This document shows positions 62,166 through 64,000 of a stretch of 64,000 bases of DNA, piece after piece. Position numbers and translations under genes: made by a program. The notes under the pieces are model-generated. The model saw only the letters and a program-made list of their open reading frames with translations, was not told the origin of the DNA and made no database searches. The stretch lies in contig JAVERT010000001.1 of NCBI GenBank assembly GCA_034006985.1, positions 124,001 through 188,000 of the forward strand, given 5' to 3'. Each line of letters opens with the position of its first letter. Positions within the stretch are counted from its first letter, which is position 1. The stretch comes from Gudongella sp034006985 (GTDB lineage: Bacteria; Bacillota; Clostridia; Tissierellales; Tissierellaceae).

Positions 62166-62891
62166 TTATTCACCCTCTTCCATAGGTTTTGCAAAATTAA
62201 AAGTGAAAATACCTTTGTATGAAGGTATTACTAATTTATCAACGATATATGGCTCTAAACCAATTCCATAAATAGTTCTTAATGTATCTCCATAAGTCCC
62301 TGGTGCATTTACAGCCGCCATCAAAACTTTAGGATCTCCTATTGCTTTTATTGTAAATGGAGCACCTAGACTTCTATCATTAACTCTTATTATCGGTCCA
62401 CCACATTTAATCTCAGAAATTGAAATTATTCTTTCTTCATTTATACAAATAGCTTCGGCTCCTGCAACCTTAAGATCATTGATAATATTTAGTATATCTA
62501 CATCATGTATTATATCATCATTATAACTTATTACATTATTATTGAGCAATAAATTATCAAACATTATTATTTCAATTCCAGGCCCTTCTAATTTTGTATA
62601 TCCTGCTTTCATTTTATTCATTTTAAGGTCTGATTCAATTATATCTATTATGTTATCTTCACCGGTTGCTATATTTTGAAGTGCGTAAAGTTCTTCTGAT
62701 TTTTGCTCTACTAACTTTTCTAATTCTATTAACTCTATTTTTGCTGCACTTAATTCATTTTTAGCAGTAATAATAGATTTAACCGTAACTGGTGTTATAA
62801 GCTCTAAATTTAATTTCATCTGACTTGCAATAAATAATCCAATAATTGCACTTGAGATTATAATTATCAATTTAGGATTTGATTTTTTCAT
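62166..62891 (-). CDS. DUF881 family protein
   Basis: 241 residues. One N-terminal membrane helix (about 7-24), coiled coil (about 42-72), then the DUF881 core (GAEAICINEERIISISEIKCGGPIIRVND ... PFTIKAIGDPKVL). Second of two DUF881 paralogues in the ftsQ-ftsZ cluster. Confidence 0.9.
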   Translation of the reverse strand: MKKSNPKLIIIISSAIIGLFIASQMKLNLELITPVTVKSIITAKNELSAAKIELIELEKLVEQKSEELYALQNIATGEDNIIDIIESDLKMNKMKAGYTKLEGPGIEIIMFDNLLLNNNVISYNDDIIHDVDILNIINDLKVAGAEAICINEERIISISEIKCGGPIIRVNDRSLGAPFTIKAIGDPKVLMAAVNAPGTYGDTLRTIYGIGLEPYIVDKLVIPSYKGIFTFNFAKPMEEGE

Positions 62892-62902
62892 AAAAGCCCT
62901 CC

Positions 62903-63631
62903 TTAATTGACTGTTTCTTCAACGGGAGTGGCGTAGATAAAGTCTTTTACTCTTCTATATCTTGGTATTTCTACCTCTTTATCTTGAGTTAAATGTACTA
63001 TATAATTATAATTCCTAAGCTGCCATACTATTCCCCATTTTAAGCTAAGTGCTGACTCTAGAGTACTTGCATTCCCTATAGCTTTTATTATTATTGGCGA
63101 ACTAGTTGATACACCATTAATCTCTATATGATTTCCTGCTCTAACTATTTCAGTAAAAGCTGTATATCTTTGATCATTTATGCTTATAGCTTCTGCATCA
63201 GCTGCATTTATGACGCTTATTAACTGTAGTATCAAATCAAGTTCGTCTACTATGCTAAAACTTTCCCCAAATTGTATATCTACTGGTGGGTCGTTAATCT
63301 CTAATATAACTCCAGTTCCTTTTATGTCAGTATATCCTGCAAGCATCCTATATTTCATTGCATCCTTATACAAATTTTCAGCATATATATTGTTCTCTAC
63401 TCCACCTTTTTCGTATTGTAGTATTTTTTCTTCAAGTTCCTTAATCAATCTTAACTGTGACTCTCTTTCAGCTTGAGCTTTCTTTAAGTCATTTGCTAAT
63501 TGTTGAGCTCTTTGAGTAGGTAAGGCTCCTTCACCCACAGATAGATTTACCGTTTTAAACTGAATTGACAATATCAAGCCTAATATAAGAGAAACAAAAA
63601 TTAATGCCAGTATTTCTCCCTTTTTTTTCAT
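62903..63631 (-). CDS. DUF881 family protein
   Basis: 242 residues. N-terminal membrane helix (about 6-24), coiled coil (about 40-78), DUF881 core (ADAEAISINDQRYTAFTEIVRAGNHIEING ... PIIIKAIGNASTLESAL). Probably outside-facing and part of the divisome; function unknown. Confidence 0.9.
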   Translation of the reverse strand: MKKKGEILALIFVSLILGLILSIQFKTVNLSVGEGALPTQRAQQLANDLKKAQAERESQLRLIKELEEKILQYEKGGVENNIYAENLYKDAMKYRMLAGYTDIKGTGVILEINDPPVDIQFGESFSIVDELDLILQLISVINAADAEAISINDQRYTAFTEIVRAGNHIEINGVSTSSPIIIKAIGNASTLESALSLKWGIVWQLRNYNYIVHLTQDKEVEIPRYRRVKDFIYATPVEETVN

Positions 63632-63641
63632 TTAATCAGCC

Positions 63642-64000
63642 TCATTTCTCATCTCGTACAACTATAGGATATTCTCCTTTATTCATTATTATTTTGCTAG
63701 CCAGAATATTTTTAGCTTCTATATCAGCTAATATTTCTTCTAGCATTCTCAACTTATATTTTATATCTATACTAGGTCCAAATTCAACCATAATACCATT
63801 ATATAAATCGATTTTTATATTGTCTTCTATATCATATACTATTTTATTCATTTTGGAAACAATGCTGTTTAATTCGTCATCATTAAAAAAATCAGGTGGT
63901 ATTACTTCATTATCATCTATAAGTAAGCTCTCTCCTGCCTTTATATATTTCCATTCAAAACCTTCAAGTACTGTAATTCCATCCAATTTTTCTTTACTAT
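63642..64000 (-). CDS. ftsQ: FtsQ-type division protein, N-terminus cut by window edge
   Basis: The frame is open to the window end. Visible C-terminal ~119 residues contain VLEGFEWKYIKAGESLLIDDNEV and VSKMNKIVYDIEDNIKIDLYNGIMVEFGPS, then YKLRMLEEILADIEAK; this is the FtsQ/DivIB beta-domain pattern. Position before two DUF881 genes, sbp and ftsZ fits. Confidence 0.85.
   Translation of the reverse strand, partial: SKEKLDGITVLEGFEWKYIKAGESLLIDDNEVIPPDFFNDDELNSIVSKMNKIVYDIEDNIKIDLYNGIMVEFGPSIDIKYKLRMLEEILADIEAKNILASKIIMNKGEYPIVVRDEK

Overview
The window comes from a low-GC, Gram-positive anaerobe of the class Clostridia. The evidence is strong AGGAGG ribosome sites, T-box leaders, Rrf2/NifS/IscU iron-sulfur genes, a SpoIIE-free but typical clostridial division cluster (DUF881, small basic protein, FtsZ) and a complete Stickland-type ornithine degradation operon. 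It is not possible to name the genus from sequence reading alone. Almost every gene is on the minus strand, so the region reads from right to left.

Positions 1-8362 hold recN (partial), tlyA, an OLE-associated membrane protein gene (oapA) and, just upstream, what I read as an OLE (ornate large extremophilic) RNA of about 620 nt with its own sigma-A promoter and a terminal hairpin. Three minor type IV pilin genes, one carrying a von Willebrand A domain, lie between the OLE RNA and ispA. Next come xseB, xseA, a Kae1-like gene, nusB, an Asp23 gene, a CD1247-like acidic protein gene and efp.

Positions 12420-29657 form a type IV pilus locus in two blocks. The first block is pilD-pilM-pilN-pilO(LysM)-SLH protein-three pilins-PilX-like. 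The second block is pilB-pilT-pilC-pilA. A 4.9-kb island separates them: a REP-associated tyrosine transposase (RAYT), a 0.64-kb direct duplication carrying a LexA-like promoter, and many copies of a hairpin-plus-tail REP-like repeat.

Positions 29998-44561 are mostly housekeeping: udk, a U32 hydroxylase and methyltransferase pair for tRNA wobble uridine, queT, RNase J, ruvX, a ferredoxin-fused aldo/keto reductase, ireB, alaS, an AI-2E family protein, iscU-nifS-Rrf2 and an SDR-type threonine dehydrogenase. Intergenic composite elements ending in CAATTCACAATTCAC repeats, with internal TCATTCCGAGC hairpins, occur at three places (2815, 36546, 44614); the second contains five hairpins at a 94-95 bp spacing.

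Positions 44881-50624 contain leuS and asnS, each behind a T-box leader whose specifier codon fits (CUC, AAC), then rarA. Positions 50657-60146 hold the ornithine pathway (ord-ortA-ortB-oraS-oraE-GlmL-like-orr), preceded by a textbook sigma-54 promoter and its probable activator gene. Positions 60157-64000 are nrdR, ftsZ, sbp, two DUF881 genes and the end of ftsQ. The ornithine enzymes together convert ornithine to acetyl-CoA and alanine; the pilus genes supply assembly motors, platform, alignment proteins, peptidase and pilins.
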